Assembly: GCA_024742875.1 (NCBI GenBank)
Contig: JANSXP010000019.1
Location: forward strand, 36,311 to 100,310
Reading direction: 5' to 3'
Length of the DNA: 64,000 bases
Source: Planctomycetaceae bacterium
Lineage (GTDB): Bacteria > Planctomycetota > Planctomycetia > Planctomycetales > Planctomycetaceae
Shown here: positions 39,143-47,793 of the stretch, in pieces
Position numbering within the stretch: position 1 is the stretch's first letter
How the letters are laid out: every line of letters starts with the position of its first letter
Position numbers and translations under genes: made by a program
Notes under the pieces: model-generated
Told to the model about the DNA's origin: nothing
Seen by the model: the letters and a program-made list of their open reading frames with translations, nothing else
Databases searched by the model: none

Positions 39143-39489
39143 CCGGGCGACATAGCGCCAGACGCGTGGACCATGGTCGTCAAACCATTCGGCCCACGTG
39201 CGCTGATCTCCCGACTTGAGCCGGGAAATCCACTCCGCGTTTTGGGGGTGAGCGGCCAGGGGGTGCCCCTTTCCTTCGCTGGCCGACCGGCCACCATCGC
39301 ACGGCGATGACGGTCAGATCCGGCCCGAGAATGTTCGATCAATATTTCGGTGAACAAAGCGTCCGCCGTGTATTGGTCGATTCCGTGCGAAGTGTGTCGC
39401 GAAATCTGGCACATTTTTCAAGTCGCGGGGAAACTCGGTTGATCTGCGGCACCCTGGGTGACGCCCGCGCGGGCCACATAGCGTCGTCG
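39143..39489. other. Upstream region containing sigma N-terminal coding sequence
   Basis: The first part (39143 to about 39240) encodes, in the sigma frame on the minus strand, the missing N-terminal helix of the ECF sigma factor. The remainder should hold the sigma promoter and has no supported gene. A minus-strand frame 39139-39414 overlaps the sigma ATG by ATGA, but its peptide resembles nothing. Confidence 0.5.
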
Positions 39490-40086
39490 CTACAATTCCA
39501 GCATGTACAGTTGCCAGCGGCCGTCGCCGCCTTTGCGAATTTCGTATTGGCGGCCGCCACGCAGGCGGTAGGTGCGGTATGGCCCGCTGCCAGTGGGCTG
39601 GTAGCTGAAATTCCACTCGGTATTTTCCGGAAACGTCTGCCGCTGCCCGGGTTTGATCTCATAGGGAAACGAGCGGCTGGACACTGTCACCAGCGAATAA
39701 CGACACGCACTCGGCGCGGCGGGATCGCAGTGAATAACGATGGGCTGATTGCTGTAAGTACGCGGCTGCACGCGCTGGGGCAGAATCTGCTGCGGCGACG
39801 GCTGGATGATGCGAGGATCCCTTCGCCCCGGCTGTCCGGGGAACATCTGGCTGGGGTCACGAAAGCCACCGCCGTTCTGATTGCCCGACTGATTGGGATC
39901 GCCCTGAGCCGGCAATTGTGGCGGGCGATTGCCCGGCGGGCCGGGGCGCTGATTCTGACGACCTTCGATCTGCCGCTGCAGCTCCTGCACCTGACGCAGT
40001 CCCCGCAGCACTTTTTCCAGGTCGCTCTGCGCCCAGGAAGTGGCGGGCAGCAGCAGAATGATGGCTGTGCAAATCAACGATTTCAT
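39490..40086 (-). CDS. Small exported protein, C-x7-C / RLRGGR domain (copy 2)
   Basis: A 198-aa secreted protein. Signal peptide M-K-S-L-I-C-T-A-I-I-L-L-L-P ends at A-Q near residue 20. A short helix (L-R-G-L-R-Q-V-Q-E-L-Q-R-Q-I) and a Pro/Gln/Asn/Gly-rich spacer (about 40-110) follow. The last 80 residues form a compact domain with C-D-P-A-A-P-S-A-C, Y-R-T-Y-R-L-R-G-G-R and G-R-W-Q-L-Y-M-L. The upstream neighbour shares that domain and the same layout, so they arose by duplication. I know no family name for it. It is the last gene of the caspase cassette, 45 bases after its paralogue. Confidence 0.82.
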   Translation of the reverse strand: MKSLICTAIILLLPATSWAQSDLEKVLRGLRQVQELQRQIEGRQNQRPGPPGNRPPQLPAQGDPNQSGNQNGGGFRDPSQMFPGQPGRRDPRIIQPSPQQILPQRVQPRTYSNQPIVIHCDPAAPSACRYSLVTVSSRSFPYEIKPGQRQTFPENTEWNFSYQPTGSGPYRTYRLRGGRQYEIRKGGDGRWQLYMLEL

Positions 40087-40131
40087 TGGTCCGGCCTTAA
40101 ATCTGACAGGTGACGTTCCGAGGGGTGATTG

Positions 40132-40857
40132 TTACGGCAGCATGTACAGCTGCCAGCGACCACCGTCGCCGCGCAATTGATAGCTGCGTCCGCCGCGCAG
40201 GCGATAGGTCTGCCAGGGAGCGCTGGCTGTGGGCCGATACCGCAGTGACCAGAGAGTGGTCTCTGCCAGTTGCTGATTCATACCGGCCGTCATGTTGTAC
40301 TTGAATGCGCTGCCAGCGGCGGTGATCAGCTCGTACGGACAGACACCCTGCGAACCGCTCCAGCATTCCAGCTGAATGGGCTGTCCACTGTATTTGCGTC
40401 TGGGGGCAAGGGGCGGGTCCTTGTAGCGGGAGCCGCTGTCCTGATACTGCGGACGAAGGCCCTGTTGTGGATTGCCCTGCGGATAGTCCTGTGGCCGGTA
40501 ACCCGGCTGCGGATAGCCGGGTTGCGGGTAGCCACCGCCGGATGGTGGTCGATAGCCGCCCGATCCACCGGGGTTGAAGAAGTGATCCGGATCAAATCGC
40601 CCGTGGTTGTGGTTGCCTGAGGCGTTCGGGTCGCTGCGAAATTTATATTGCGGCGGTGGACTCTCGTCCTTATTCGCCCCCGGCCCCCCGGTGATCGGAG
40701 CGCCGATCTGCGGTCCGCCGATGGGGCCTCCAATCTGGATGCGCCCGCCATTTTGCAGCGCCCGGGCGGCCCTTTGCAGATCTTTAAGATCGATCTGCTG
40801 AGCGCAGGCGGCGGACGGCAGTGTGCTCAGCATCACAAGTATCAGTAATCGTTTCAT
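40132..40857 (-). CDS. Small exported protein, C-x7-C / RLRGGR domain (copy 1)
   Basis: A 241-aa secreted protein from ATG 40857, with signal peptide M-K-R-L-L-I-L-V-M-L-S ending at A-C-A. A helix (L-K-D-L-Q-R-A-A-R-A-L) leads into a long Gly/Pro/Gln/Tyr-rich spacer with repeated G-Y-P-Q-P units. The C-terminal domain matches the next gene: C-W-S-G-S-Q-G-V-C, T-Y-R-L-R-G-G-R, G-R-W-Q-L-Y-M-L. The two cysteines, seven residues apart in both copies, could form a disulfide outside the cytoplasm. It sits 37 bases after the caspase gene and probably belongs to the same transcript. The function is unknown. Confidence 0.82.
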   Translation of the reverse strand: MKRLLILVMLSTLPSAACAQQIDLKDLQRAARALQNGGRIQIGGPIGGPQIGAPITGGPGANKDESPPPQYKFRSDPNASGNHNHGRFDPDHFFNPGGSGGYRPPSGGGYPQPGYPQPGYRPQDYPQGNPQQGLRPQYQDSGSRYKDPPLAPRRKYSGQPIQLECWSGSQGVCPYELITAAGSAFKYNMTAGMNQQLAETTLWSLRYRPTASAPWQTYRLRGGRSYQLRGDGGRWQLYMLP

Positions 40858-40894
40858 GGTTGTGCTCCCCACACGAAAACAGCCGCTCTGCGAG

Positions 40895-43800
40895 CTACTG
40901 CTGAAACTCCAGAATGTTGACGCGTTCCAGTTTGGGCGGTGCGTACACCACCGGGTTCTGCCGATCGCCCGTCATGGCATTCACGCGGTCCGTGACCCCC
41001 AGCGCCATTTCGATGGTGCTGACCAGTCCGTCGCCGGTTCGCGGTGAAACGTCGGCCGCACTGTCGTTGAGTAAATCCAAAATGGCCTTGGTGAACGCAC
41101 CGTGCTGCCATTCGTCGTTTTCAAAACTCTGCTGCTGCAGCGTGCATGAAGCATAGAACACGGTCCCCAGTTCCGGGGCAGCCAGATCGTGCAGCGGATT
41201 TTGTGCACCGGCCGCAATGCCGTCGGCATGGCAGGCATCCAGAAACACGAGCCGACGACAGGCGGGCAGATCTTCGTGCAGCGTCCGCACCACTTCCCGC
41301 CACGACACCGCTGTGGACCGCAGCCGCTGCGGATTGGTTTCGTAAGATCCCAGATAAAAGTTCTCGCGGTCATCCAGAAAACCGTGCCCGGAACAGAAGA
41401 ACATCACCACGTCGCCCTGCTGCACGTTGTCGGCCAGCCATTCCAGCCCGTCCAGAACACTGTCCCGGGTGGCCTGCTCGTTGGTGAGCACGCGGGCCTC
41501 GACCGTGTTGTACAGTCGGCCGTCCGTGTGCAGTCGCACGGCCTCGGCAAACTGCCGGGCGTCCCGATCGGCATACTGCAGATTGTCCAGGTTTTCGCCT
41601 GCGTTCTCGTAGCCGGACACTCCCACCGCCAGCACATAGACATCGGACTTCCGCTCGGTGGCGGGCGCAGTCAGTTCAATGCGACAGTCATCCGCACTGG
41701 ATGTGGCCGAACGGTTTTCGGCAATGAGCGAAATCTCATTGCGTCCGGGCAACAGCCGCAGCCGATGCGAAATCTCCAGCTGGCGACTTTCGCCGGCGTC
41801 GCGTGGTCGGAAGACTTTGGCCGGTACTCCGTTGTGCAGCAGCGTGACGCGTGAGATGGCCAGATCATTCATTGCCGTCGCGGTCGCCTCGACGGTGACC
41901 CGTGGGTCTCCGTCGGTCCCGCCGGACTGCGGACTGAGAATTTCGACCTTTGGCGGTGCGTTGGCAGCAAAGCTGTCGCGATCACTCAGGTCGATCTGCG
42001 GCGCTGCCTCTTCGGCCACAGTCACGCCCGTGCGAATGATCTGGTCAATGATATTCGGTCGGTAGAGCTGTTTGCGAAACTGCTGGGCTTTGTAAAACTT
42101 TGCCGCCTGGTCCGGACCCTGATTAACGTGCCAGCCAATCAGCTGATCGGCTCCGGGGCTGCAGTCGTAGTAGCCGTCCGGCGACCAGATCACCCACTGG
42201 TTGTTGTCGCCGATGAACACATTCAGCAGTGGCTGCACGTAGTCAAATCCGGAGTCGAGCTGCATCTGAAAGCGGAACTCTCGATTGCCCCGCTTCATCG
42301 TCACCGGGACCATCTGGTTGGGGCGATACGGGAATCGTCCGTAGAGCATCATCTCATACACTTCACTGAGCGAGTGGCCATCGAGTGCGACGATTCTGTC
42401 GCCCGGCTGCACGCCGGCGTTCATGGAGGTTGATCCCGGCTTCACTTTGATGACGGTCGCATTCTCGTACTGAAAGTCAAAGATGCCGGTGGGCGTGTAA
42501 TTTTCCAGACTCCAGATTCGCATCGTGCGATCCGTGGAGCCGGTCACAAAGATGCGGCCGTTGGGCGCCGGACTGATGGAGGTGACCATGGAATCGTGTC
42601 CATTGAAGGCCCGTCGCAGTTCATCGCGGGAGGTGTTCCACAAACCCAGAAATCCCAGGTTGTCCGCGTACAGCACGGGTGTGGACACGCCCAGCTTTGC
42701 CCTGTCCAGCAGCGTGTAACAGCTGGGGATGCGGCCGGACGGCACGCGATAACGAGTCTGCCGATTGCCAAAGTCCATGGTGACAGAAAAACTCTGTTCT
42801 CCATTGGCGGGAGCCGCCAGCCCGGCTGTGCCGGCGGCATTGCGGGTGACCTCATCGATGGTTCGCCCGGCTCCAGCGGCTGAACGAATGTTGCGGGCCG
42901 AAAGATCAATCATGCGGTCGGCTGTGCCGTAGCTGTTGAAGGTCCAGTTGGCCAGATCGGGGCGGGTGGCAAACACGATCTGGTCGTTGGTGTCCGTGAA
43001 GGCCGCCTGATAAATCGATTCTCCCTGGCTGGCCACCACAAATCGTTCCTGTCCGGTGCGGGCGTTCCACACGTGCACCTCGCCAAACTTGTCACCGCTG
43101 ACGACGAACTCGCGATTGGGACTGAGCGCCAAGGCAAACACTTCCCAGCGGTGTCCCTGGTAGGTCACCTGCGGCTGAGCGGGAAACGGCTTGCCGGCTT
43201 CGCGTGGTCGGAACAGCGACACCCACGGCTTGCTGCGTCCGGACGAAGTGCCCAGGCCGGCCGCTGCCCACACGCTGTCCTCAATTCGCGTGGCAAACGA
43301 CCGCGGCGGTTCAGCCATATCGAAGGGCCACGTTACGTTGGACTTCAGTGTGTCATACATCCAGCCCAGCAGTTGCGGGGGCATTTGATCCTGGGCGGCC
43401 ACTTCCCGTCCGTCGGGCACGTGGTACACATAAGGGCCATCGTGTTTAACGGCCAGCAGAAAGTCATCGTCTGTGGGAAACTCCAGCACGTCGATGATCG
43501 GTTTGTCGGGCGTGTTGCAGGGGATGCGGCGAATCACCTGCCGCCTGGGCCAGTCCCACAGGTAAATCTGACCGTCTGTATCGGATGTCGCCAGATAGCG
43601 GCCATCGCGAGAGAACCGCAGGTGCCCGCAGGGTGCGCTCATGCCAGGCAGCAACTGGTGAATGACGTCCAGGCGGTCCAGTCGATAAACGCGGACCGAG
43701 CCGTGCGGCCCGTCGTCGTGCACGCCCACCAGCAGATACTGACCGTCGGGGGAGAAGGCCACGCCGTTGGTATTGCCGTAGGAAGTCCGCAGTCGATCGC

Positions 43801-44239
43801 CGCGCAGTGTCTTCACCACCTGTCCGCTGGCGGCATCGATAATCCGCACCACTTTGTCGCCGGATGCGGCAATCCAGCGGCTGTCTGCGCTGATGGCGAT
43901 GTCCGTCACAGAACCCAGAAAACCGCCCGCTTCGATAATCAGCTCGGGTTTGGCTGTGCGCTGGGGCACATCAGCAATGCCGGCAATGGGCTCTGCGATC
44001 TGCGGCGCCACGGCGTCGCTGCCGGGAATATCCTGCGGCACGATTTGCAGTCCACCCGGCGGCGGCGGTTCCAGACCGCCGGGCGGTCCGGCACCTGGCT
44101 GCTCGCGCAAATGAGCGGGCAGCAGCGGCGGATCTCCCGGGCCGTCCACAGGCCTGGGGGGGGCTGTGATTTGAGCAGACACAGACGCCGTTAGCAGTCC
44201 GGCCAGCAGCACCCCTTTGATTTTTGGGAACAACGTCAT
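40895..44239 (-). CDS. Exported WD40-PDZ-caspase protease
   Basis: A 1114-aa protein from ATG 44239, with GGGG before the start and a signal peptide (residues 5-22). A Pro-rich stretch (25-65) is followed by two WD40-type blocks (about 105-400 and 545-580). Next come a PDZ domain (about 588-665; G-V-Q-P-G-D-R-I-V-A-L-D-G), an Ig-like beta segment (about 764-860) and a C-terminal peptidase C14 caspase domain (864-1114). Catalytic His952 (S-G-H-G) and Cys1003 (D-A-C-H-A) are both present, so it should be active. Bacterial caspases usually cut after Arg, Lys or Asp. Export is unusual. The frame runs to 44533, but that extra part is Arg-rich and not protein-like. Confidence 0.9.
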   Translation of the reverse strand: MTLFPKIKGVLLAGLLTASVSAQITAPPRPVDGPGDPPLLPAHLREQPGAGPPGGLEPPPPGGLQIVPQDIPGSDAVAPQIAEPIAGIADVPQRTAKPELIIEAGGFLGSVTDIAISADSRWIAASGDKVVRIIDAASGQVVKTLRGDRLRTSYGNTNGVAFSPDGQYLLVGVHDDGPHGSVRVYRLDRLDVIHQLLPGMSAPCGHLRFSRDGRYLATSDTDGQIYLWDWPRRQVIRRIPCNTPDKPIIDVLEFPTDDDFLLAVKHDGPYVYHVPDGREVAAQDQMPPQLLGWMYDTLKSNVTWPFDMAEPPRSFATRIEDSVWAAAGLGTSSGRSKPWVSLFRPREAGKPFPAQPQVTYQGHRWEVFALALSPNREFVVSGDKFGEVHVWNARTGQERFVVASQGESIYQAAFTDTNDQIVFATRPDLANWTFNSYGTADRMIDLSARNIRSAAGAGRTIDEVTRNAAGTAGLAAPANGEQSFSVTMDFGNRQTRYRVPSGRIPSCYTLLDRAKLGVSTPVLYADNLGFLGLWNTSRDELRRAFNGHDSMVTSISPAPNGRIFVTGSTDRTMRIWSLENYTPTGIFDFQYENATVIKVKPGSTSMNAGVQPGDRIVALDGHSLSEVYEMMLYGRFPYRPNQMVPVTMKRGNREFRFQMQLDSGFDYVQPLLNVFIGDNNQWVIWSPDGYYDCSPGADQLIGWHVNQGPDQAAKFYKAQQFRKQLYRPNIIDQIIRTGVTVAEEAAPQIDLSDRDSFAANAPPKVEILSPQSGGTDGDPRVTVEATATAMNDLAISRVTLLHNGVPAKVFRPRDAGESRQLEISHRLRLLPGRNEISLIAENRSATSSADDCRIELTAPATERKSDVYVLAVGVSGYENAGENLDNLQYADRDARQFAEAVRLHTDGRLYNTVEARVLTNEQATRDSVLDGLEWLADNVQQGDVVMFFCSGHGFLDDRENFYLGSYETNPQRLRSTAVSWREVVRTLHEDLPACRRLVFLDACHADGIAAGAQNPLHDLAAPELGTVFYASCTLQQQSFENDEWQHGAFTKAILDLLNDSAADVSPRTGDGLVSTIEMALGVTDRVNAMTGDRQNPVVYAPPKLERVNILEFQQ

Positions 44240-44342
44240 GATCTGCCCCTTCGTGTGTCCGCATTCTGTGGTCTGCGGAAAGGGCGTCCGTCGTCGGATG
44301 CCCGCCTTGGTGACTGCCATTGTGCGTCTGTTGTTCGGCCGT

Positions 44343-45467
44343 TTACCGAGAATATCGCAGGCTGATGGATGCCCGCATCTGTCCCACTTCCCGCTGGACT
44401 TCCTGCACGACCTGGCTGACCGGCGGACCAAAGCCTGTCGCATTGCGGCCGCCCTTGGCCGTGTAGTTTTCGTCGTGCGGTTTTTTTCCGCCTTTGGGCC
44501 AGGCGGCGGAGAACACGGCCGTGATGGTGCCAATGTCGTGCTGGTGGTTGATGGATGCCGCCGCGCTGTCGGCGTAGGACGTGACTTTAAACGAACTGAC
44601 CGTGTGGTTGTCCAGATGCCACCCTTTCAGTGTCACCATCTTGTGGGCGGGCACGATATAGAATTTGTACTTTGGCTGTCCGTCGGGCTTGCGCAGCTGA
44701 CTGAAGGTGAACACATTCAGTCCGTCTATCGACAGCCTCACCGCGGCGTCGTACTGGCTGTTGTTGTAGATCCGCACGGCGTAGATGTCGTGCCGATTAA
44801 TCTTCACAAAGCCCAGGCCGTCGGTCACATCAATGGGGACCGGCTGCCCATGCACCAGGATCTCAATGCGGTACGGGCTGCCTTTGGAGGGACCGCACTT
44901 GTGCTGATCCACATACAGCTGCGGATGCAGGATTTGCTTTTTCAAATCGCGATTGCGATCAATCTCACGGTCTTCTGTGTAGATCTCTGTGGTCGCGCCC
45001 AGCAGGTGGGCGATGTCTTTGTGATCGTCCACCACGTAGTCGTCGTGGCTGCCGCCGCCACCGCCTCCACCATCGGCATCCAGTGAGAAGTCGGTCAGCA
45101 CATCACCAAACGGATCCACCAGGCTGCCGTAGATTTTTATCCCCACGCCTTCGTGCGGCAGTTTGGTGAGTGAGTATTCGCCTTTGAGTCCAATGTTGGC
45201 GCGTTTGACCACTTTGATGCCGTGCTGTTCAAAGTAATCGTGGAACACTTTGACGATGCCTGGTCCCGACGTAGAGGCAATCTGCGGTGGTCCCACAAAC
45301 TGCCCGATGGCAATTTGCGTTTCGCCTTTGGCCTCGAGATACCGACACAGCTTCTCACACACGCCCCCCACAGCATCGTGCAGGCCCGTGGCGCGGGAGT
45401 CGGCGGCAAACACAGCCAGCAGTGTGGTGGTCAGCAGCGCGGTGACCGTTGTTTTCAGTGTCTTCAT
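44343..45467 (-). CDS. Exported FlgO/CsgG-like protein of unknown function
   Basis: A 374-aa secreted protein with signal peptide M-K-T-L-K-T-T-V-T-A-L-L, ending near A-D-S-R-A. The N-terminal third (I-A-I-G-Q-F-V-G-P...S-G-P-G-I-V-K-V-F...I-K-V-V-K-R-A-N-I-G-L-K-G-E-Y) resembles the FlgO/CsgG/LpoB-like envelope fold. A seven-Gly run divides it from a C-terminal beta domain with Y-A-V-R-I-Y-N-N-S-x-Y-D-A-A-V-R-L-S-I-D-G-L and I-V-P-A-H-K-M-V-T-L-K-G-W-H. That domain recurs in planctomycete secreted proteins from memory but has no function I can name. Second in the caspase cassette, 103 bases before the caspase. Confidence 0.75.
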   Translation of the reverse strand: MKTLKTTVTALLTTTLLAVFAADSRATGLHDAVGGVCEKLCRYLEAKGETQIAIGQFVGPPQIASTSGPGIVKVFHDYFEQHGIKVVKRANIGLKGEYSLTKLPHEGVGIKIYGSLVDPFGDVLTDFSLDADGGGGGGGSHDDYVVDDHKDIAHLLGATTEIYTEDREIDRNRDLKKQILHPQLYVDQHKCGPSKGSPYRIEILVHGQPVPIDVTDGLGFVKINRHDIYAVRIYNNSQYDAAVRLSIDGLNVFTFSQLRKPDGQPKYKFYIVPAHKMVTLKGWHLDNHTVSSFKVTSYADSAAASINHQHDIGTITAVFSAAWPKGGKKPHDENYTAKGGRNATGFGPPVSQVVQEVQREVGQMRASISLRYSR

Positions 45468-45545
45468 GATTCGGCCCTTTGAGGAATGCGTGCGAAATGA
45501 GTGCGAAAGCAGGGAATGGAAGTGATGGCATGTCGTGCTGACGTG

Positions 45546-47294
45546 CTAATTCACCGGCGTGGCCAGTCCCATGATGCGGGCGGTTTCCTGAAACGGAGAG
45601 ACAAACGCGGCCCGACTTTCCCAGTCGGCACGCTTCACACAGTCATCGTTCATCAGCGGGCCCAGTCCCAGACTGATCAGCTGACGATTGAATTTGATCT
45701 GGCTCTGCAGGTCGGCCGGCGTTGGGATTCCCAGTTCGCAGGCCGCCATTTCCAGGCTGATGTCGCGCTGGTACAGACGACAGACGGCTCCGACGGGTTC
45801 TGCAAATTCGGCGATGTCCCGATTGGCGTCTTCGCCCACTCGCAGAAACGGGCCGATGCACTGATCCAGGGCATTCATAAAGCGGTTGCGGTCGCGGGTG
45901 ACCCACTGCTGCATTTGTTCATGCGCGGGATAAAGATTGCGAACTTTACGCCCGGCATCGCCAAACACGCCCACGCCGGCCCGCACGGTGTCTTTAAAAC
46001 CGATCATGCCGTGTCGGTGGCAGTGCATGCAGCTGAGGCCATTGAGGACTTCGGCTGTGCCGCCAGTTTCCTTGCTGTCCCGCACCACCTCAATGGGCCC
46101 GCGATCAATTTTGTTGCCGCGCTCATCGGCCAGCATGTAGGCCTGCAGTCCGTTGGGCAGACTGAAAATCATCTCACCGCCATCGTGTTCAAACGACAGT
46201 TTCGGGTGAGGATTGCCGGCAAAGTCCGGCCCCAGCGGATGGCGAAACAGATTGCCACGCGACCCTTTGTCTTTAAAGTCGTAGCTCTTCCAGTAGTAGC
46301 CGTGCAGGGCCGGATGACGCTCCACCAGACGATTGCCATTGGACACGCCACTGGTGGCAAAGCCGGCTCGCAGCAGACGATTGTCCCGGTAGTTGCGCTG
46401 CCAGTTGACATTCAGTCGGTGTTCCAGCTCATCTGTGTGGCTGGGGATCTTCGCAAAGTAATCATAAATGGGCGGACGAGTGGCAGAGTTGATAAACCAG
46501 TCGGCCCGCATCCAGCACAGATGTGTGCCTGACAGGTGATCAATCTGTTCGTCCAGATTGGCCAGCACCTGATCCTGTGCGTTGTGGTAGTGCATGCCGT
46601 AGGGATACTGCTCGATGAGCCATTTCCACATTTCGTGTGTCCACCCCAGACGACGGATGTCGATGCGAAAAATCGTCTGCTCCGCATCGATGAACGCGGG
46701 CACGTAAATATCCGGTTCGTAGCTGAGGCTGTTGATTGTCTTGCTGAATGCGGCGCGGTACAGCCGCAGGTCAAAGTCACTGACCTCGGCGTAATTATTG
46801 TTCAGATGGGTGAGCGTGAAATAACGATAGTACGGCCGGTCATCACGCATGGAGCGACTCAGGTCCGCGTGAATATCGGCGATCACACTGGCGTACGGTT
46901 TAAACGCCCGCTGCTGCCGCTGCACCATGGGAGCGCCCGCATCAATCCACTGTTGCAGAATCTGTTTTTCCTGGGGCGTCAGCGGCGGCACACCGGAGTC
47001 TTCCGGCGGCATTTCGTTGGACTCAATCCTTTGCCACATGAGGCTGTCTTCCAGCTGTCCGGGGACCACGTAACCGTGCTCCAGCAGGCCGGCGGCATCC
47101 ATCACATTAAACTGAGCATCGCCGTTGAAGCGTTCGCCGTGACAGCTGTAGCAACGGTTCTTGAGGATGGCGGTGCCCTGTTCGGCCAGTTGACGAATCT
47201 CGTCTGCCGGCAGTCCTGGGCACGCGATGGCGGCAGCCAGTACAGACAGCATCGTCAGCCGAAAAGAATGCAAAGCTCGATGGTGCGATGTCAT
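45546..47294 (-). CDS. Exported di-heme cytochrome c domain protein
   Basis: A 582-aa secreted protein. The signal peptide spans about residues 12-30. A planctomycete-type cytochrome c domain carries C-Y-S-C-H (Cys48, Cys51, His52), with the E-M-P-P-E-D segment at about 94-99 that supplies a distal Met. A second heme site C-M-H-C-H is at Cys422-His426. The middle is a large unrecognised region rich in Tyr, Trp and His. Covalent heme at two sites implies electron transfer or peroxidase-like chemistry in the periplasm. It is the first gene of the caspase cassette, 78 bases before the FlgO-like gene. The substrate is unknown. Confidence 0.87.
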   Translation of the reverse strand: MTSHHRALHSFRLTMLSVLAAAIACPGLPADEIRQLAEQGTAILKNRCYSCHGERFNGDAQFNVMDAAGLLEHGYVVPGQLEDSLMWQRIESNEMPPEDSGVPPLTPQEKQILQQWIDAGAPMVQRQQRAFKPYASVIADIHADLSRSMRDDRPYYRYFTLTHLNNNYAEVSDFDLRLYRAAFSKTINSLSYEPDIYVPAFIDAEQTIFRIDIRRLGWTHEMWKWLIEQYPYGMHYHNAQDQVLANLDEQIDHLSGTHLCWMRADWFINSATRPPIYDYFAKIPSHTDELEHRLNVNWQRNYRDNRLLRAGFATSGVSNGNRLVERHPALHGYYWKSYDFKDKGSRGNLFRHPLGPDFAGNPHPKLSFEHDGGEMIFSLPNGLQAYMLADERGNKIDRGPIEVVRDSKETGGTAEVLNGLSCMHCHRHGMIGFKDTVRAGVGVFGDAGRKVRNLYPAHEQMQQWVTRDRNRFMNALDQCIGPFLRVGEDANRDIAEFAEPVGAVCRLYQRDISLEMAACELGIPTPADLQSQIKFNRQLISLGLGPLMNDDCVKRADWESRAAFVSPFQETARIMGLATPVN

Positions 47295-47793
47295 GTCGCC
47301 TCTCCCATGGTTGGTGTCTGTCGTGCCGTCATCCCTGACGTCCTGTGTATCGGGAGCTGAGCGTTACTCCCGCCCCTGGTGTGGGGTCAGTCACTTACCT
47401 AACAAATCGCATGCCGAACATTCTGACGAAAAATGTGTGGTCGCGGCGAACGCCCAAAGCCCACAATTTGTTGGGAAAATCAAAAATGCGGCCAACCAAA
47501 ACGTTCATTTGGGTGTCTGACTCAAACCGTTGCGTGTCTCCATTCTGATGACACGTGTGTCGCGCGTGTGTCACATTGTGGTCAGTTCTTTCTGACGTGA
47601 CCTGCGGCCGGTCGCCCATTCAGGTGACTTCAATGGGTACTGCGACAACTGCTGTGAATCGTCCACTTGTGTTGCCGTTTCTCGCGACAAACGGCCGGTC
47701 CCATTCCGACAGGCGAGACCCGCCAGGAAAGGGCCGCACTGGGGCCACGGAATGCGTATAGTCCCGCTCTTCCCATTCCTTCTGTTTTCCATC
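47295..47793. other. Divergent intergenic region
   Basis: About 499 bases between the outward-facing cytochrome and hrpA genes. A more AT-rich patch lies at about 47400-47530. It should hold promoters for the caspase cassette and for hrpA. No convincing -35/-10 pair, hairpin terminator or small gene was found. Confidence 0.45.

Noticed and set aside
39139..39414. Minus-strand frame overlapping the sigma ATG by ATGA
   Set aside because: The conserved sigma helix is read in a different phase of the same DNA; the frame's own peptide is Arg/Pro-rich and unlike any domain.
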